A stretch of 9,534 nucleotides of DNA, taken from NCBI GenBank assembly GCA_947464665.1, contig CANHXV010000070.1:1-9534 (forward strand). The letters are read 5' to 3'. Shown here one piece after another: positions 8,401-9,534 of the stretch. The position numbers and the translations under genes were made by a program. The stretch is from Comamonadaceae bacterium (lineage in GTDB: Bacteria; Pseudomonadota; Gammaproteobacteria; Burkholderiales; Burkholderiaceae_C). Each line of letters starts with the position of its first letter. Position 1 is the stretch's first letter. The notes beneath the pieces are model-generated. The model was given only the letters and a program-made list of their open reading frames with translations, did not search any database and had not been told where the DNA came from.

Positions 8401-8658
8401 TTCGTAACTGCGTGAGGTCAGGGCACTGATGCCCGCAATTGAATTCACGCCTTCTTCAATTTTTTTCGAAACTTCACTCTCAACAATTTCAGGTGATGCA
8501 CCTGGGTACTCGGTCAGAACCACGACCACAGGCAAATCAATGTTGGGGAATTGGTCGACTTTCAAGCGCTGAAAGGAAAATAAACCCATGACTACAAACA
8601 CGAGCATGATCATGGTCGCAAAGACCGGATTCTGGATGCTGACTTTGGTAAACCACAT
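5458..8658 (-). CDS. RND efflux permease, AcrB/HAE-1 family
   Basis: Inner-membrane proton-driven drug/proton antiporter, working as a trimer with an adaptor and TolC to expel amphiphilic compounds from periplasm and membrane. The 1066-residue length is normal for the family. It shows the duplicated layout: TM1 (about 12-30), a large periplasmic loop, a TM2-TM6 cluster (about 342-490), a cytoplasmic linker, TM7 (about 546-566), a second periplasmic loop, and a TM8-TM12 cluster (about 873-1038). The proton-relay residues are intact: Asp406-Asp407 in GLLIDDAIVV (TM4), Lys941 in GLVTKNAILL (TM10), and Arg981 and Thr988 in RLRPILMTT (TM11). These match AcrB D407/D408, K940, R971 and T978. The twin aspartates in this context fit HAE-1 drug pumps better than heavy-metal (CusA) pumps. 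Its start is 9 bp after the adaptor stop, with no strong ribosome-binding site, so translational coupling is likely. Substrate range cannot be predicted. Confidence 0.96.
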   Translation of the reverse strand: MWFTKVSIQNPVFATMIMLVFVVMGLFSFQRLKVDQFPNIDLPVVVVLTEYPGASPEIVESEVSKKIEEGVNSIAGISALTSRSYENQSVVVIEFQLNMDGRKAADDVREKVAGMRATLRDEVKEPRIIRFDPTSKAVWSLAVFPEAQNNSKLTSLVELTNYAEQTLKKRLENVRGVGAVNVLGGSRREINIYLRPDAMEALGVSADQIAAAVRNENQDLPVGALRSFAQERVIQVQSRVKRPEDFANLIVARKGTTPIRLSQVANVNDGAQEITNMALYNGERTLVLTVQKAQDANTIEVVDGLMTTLKELRSQIPAGIRLEPVSDGSRQIRVAVDNVRRTLIEGALLTILIVFLFLNSWRSTVITGLTLPISLIGTFWFMSMFGFTINMITLMALSLCVGLLIDDAIVVRENIVRHVQMGKNAYDAAMLGTQEIGLAVLATTLSIVAVFLPIGFMEGIIGKFFHEFGITIVAAVLISMFVSFTLDPMLSSVWHDPSIHPHGQTQKSASFYDKTVGRITHWFEIQTDRMADKYQAMLAWALNHKLSTLLTALLIFIASVFMVPLLGTEFVPKGDYSEATLSFQTPVGTSLESTALKAKQVEKIVREFPEVEYTLTGMNTPNAQGKNNASIYIRLVDRKLRQRSVEDIGALLRERLSKVAGITVTHVGTLDSVVGSKQIDFSLQGADQRELERLTLQIMEKIRNIPGLVDLDSSVKPNKPTISINVLRESASDIGLSAAPIASALRTLVAGQTVGNWRAPDDQTYDVNVRLAPEFRNSPQDLERLPFSLPAPDGTSRTVRLGQIAQVQETTGSNQINRRDLMREVSINANASRRSAGEISNDIRKVLDAVAWPPGYRYQFGGTTKSMNESFQYAITALIMAVIFIYMILASQFKSFLQPLALMTALPLTLIGVVLALMAFKSALSMFSVIGVVMLMGLVTKNAILLVDFAIRAREGSVSDTGQPIAGLTRHDALLMAAKVRLRPILMTTLAMIFGMIPLAFAITEGSEQRSPMGQAVIGGVITSSLLTLVVVPVVYCYMDDLSEFLKRLWSGKQKSNFEAPVEAKM

Positions 8659-8667
8659 AGGCTGAGC

Positions 8668-9534
8668 TTATGGCTTGGCGCCAGCAGTGGGCGTTGAGAT
8701 TTTTGGGGCACGAGTAACCAAGGTGCCATCCCTGACAGCGCCAGCGCTAGGTGCCAACAACTGAGCACCTTCTTCGATTTCTTTCAAGGCCATCACAGCT
8801 TGGCCATTGGCCTCACCTTTTGCACCCAATTCTACTTGGATGTGCTTGACTTTGTCGTCGCGAATGGTTTGCACATAGGGTATGGTTTTATCCGATCGCA
8901 CACTTTCTAGCGGGACGACAATGGCTTGAACTTTTTGTGTCCCTAGACTTCCTTGAACAAACACACCTTGTCGCAGCAAGGGGTGGGACTGCAATCCCAA
9001 ATAAATCAAAACGCTGCGGCTGCCTGCTTGTGTGCTTGGGTTGATTCTCAAGACTTTGGCCAAGACTTCTTCGTTGGTTCCCTCTACATTCAGTTTGGCA
9101 ATCTGTCCAACTTTCACATTCATGGCTTGTGCAGAAGTCAGGGTTGCTTCAAGTTCAAGTTGCGACAGGTCAACGATTTCAATGATGCGGGCTTCAGGTG
9201 CCACGCGTTCACCAGGTTGCGCAAAGCGTTGACTGACAAAGCCATTCAGAGGTGCTTTTAAAACGCTGTCGTCCAATGCCTTGGTTGCCACATCCAATGC
9301 GGACAGAGCCGCTTGATAGCTTGCCTTGGCACCGTTCAGGTTAGAGATAGAAGTATCGAGCGCAGTTTTAGAAATAAAGCCTTGATTGACCAGGGCGTTG
9401 TTGTTGTCAAACTGTCTTTGAGCCACTTCAACTTGTGCACGCGCGGCTTCTGCTTGCTGTTTATTTTGAGTTTGTCGGGCTAGGTATTCTGTGTTGTCTA
9501 CCCGGGCCACAATTTGTCCCATTTTGACAGCATC
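8668..9534 (-). CDS. RND efflux periplasmic adaptor (membrane fusion protein), 5' end cut by the window
   Basis: Periplasmic adaptor that links the RND permease to TolC. The frame is open to the right edge, giving 288 C-terminal residues; the signal sequence or lipobox and the first half of the lipoyl domain lie outside. The visible part begins DAVKMGQIVARVDNTEY, the end of the first lipoyl half. It continues with a two-helix coiled-coil hairpin rich in Ala and Gln (about 18-88), then the second lipoyl half with KAPLNGFVSQRFAQPGERV (93-111). A beta-barrel domain and a membrane-proximal domain follow to the C-terminus. The ATG at 9522 is an internal methionine, not the start, because the upstream residues also fit the lipoyl domain. 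At the hairpin tip, NNNALVNQGFIS has Leu48 and Ser55 of the RLS docking motif but Asn44 in place of the arginine. It is first of the visible cluster, just ahead of the permease gene. Confidence 0.94.
   Translation of the reverse strand, partial: DAVKMGQIVARVDNTEYLARQTQNKQQAEAARAQVEVAQRQFDNNNALVNQGFISKTALDTSISNLNGAKASYQAALSALDVATKALDDSVLKAPLNGFVSQRFAQPGERVAPEARIIEIVDLSQLELEATLTSAQAMNVKVGQIAKLNVEGTNEEVLAKVLRINPSTQAGSRSVLIYLGLQSHPLLRQGVFVQGSLGTQKVQAIVVPLESVRSDKTIPYVQTIRDDKVKHIQVELGAKGEANGQAVMALKEIEEGAQLLAPSAGAVRDGTLVTRAPKISTPTAGAKP

Noticed and set aside
8668..9522. Adaptor read as a complete 284-residue protein starting at ATG 9522.
   Set aside because: The frame continues to the window edge as DAVK, which fits the first lipoyl half. 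The start shown would also lack any signal peptide, so the gene is 5'-truncated by the window.

Overview
The window looks like ordinary chromosome of a betaproteobacterium, most likely Burkholderiales near the Comamonadaceae. This rests on recalled protein family resemblance, gene order and a base composition that looks moderate (about half G+C by eye, not counted). I see no insertion sequences, phage genes, tRNA or rRNA genes, CRISPR arrays or tandem repeats, and every large reading frame is intact.

Left edge (1-251): the 5' end of an Ogt-type O6-alkylguanine DNA methyltransferase gene runs leftward out of the window. It is separated by about 110 bp from a rightward pair. The spacer holds a short inverted repeat but no convincing promoter.

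Left third (252-3003, plus strand): a phosphomannomutase/phosphoglucomutase (ManB/AlgC type) is followed after 31 bp by the Kdo transferase WaaA. Both fit envelope polysaccharide supply: the first interconverts hexose 6- and 1-phosphates for nucleotide sugars, and the second attaches Kdo to lipid A.

Right two thirds (3023-9534, minus strand): five co-directional genes with gaps of only 9-40 bp, convergent with waaA. In transcription order they are an RND membrane-fusion adaptor (5' end outside the window), an AcrB-type RND permease, a protein-L-isoaspartate methyltransferase-like protein, a small single-domain rhodanese and a TolC-family outer-membrane channel. Adaptor, permease and TolC together make a complete tripartite proton-driven efflux pump spanning both membranes. 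The methyltransferase-like and rhodanese proteins, both apparently cytoplasmic, sit between pump genes and have no obvious role in transport.

I did not find a clearly new system. The points most worth a second look are the divergent methyltransferase, whose usual substrate-loop motif is not recognisable; its placement with the rhodanese inside a pump operon; and a substitution in the adaptor's TolC-docking motif.
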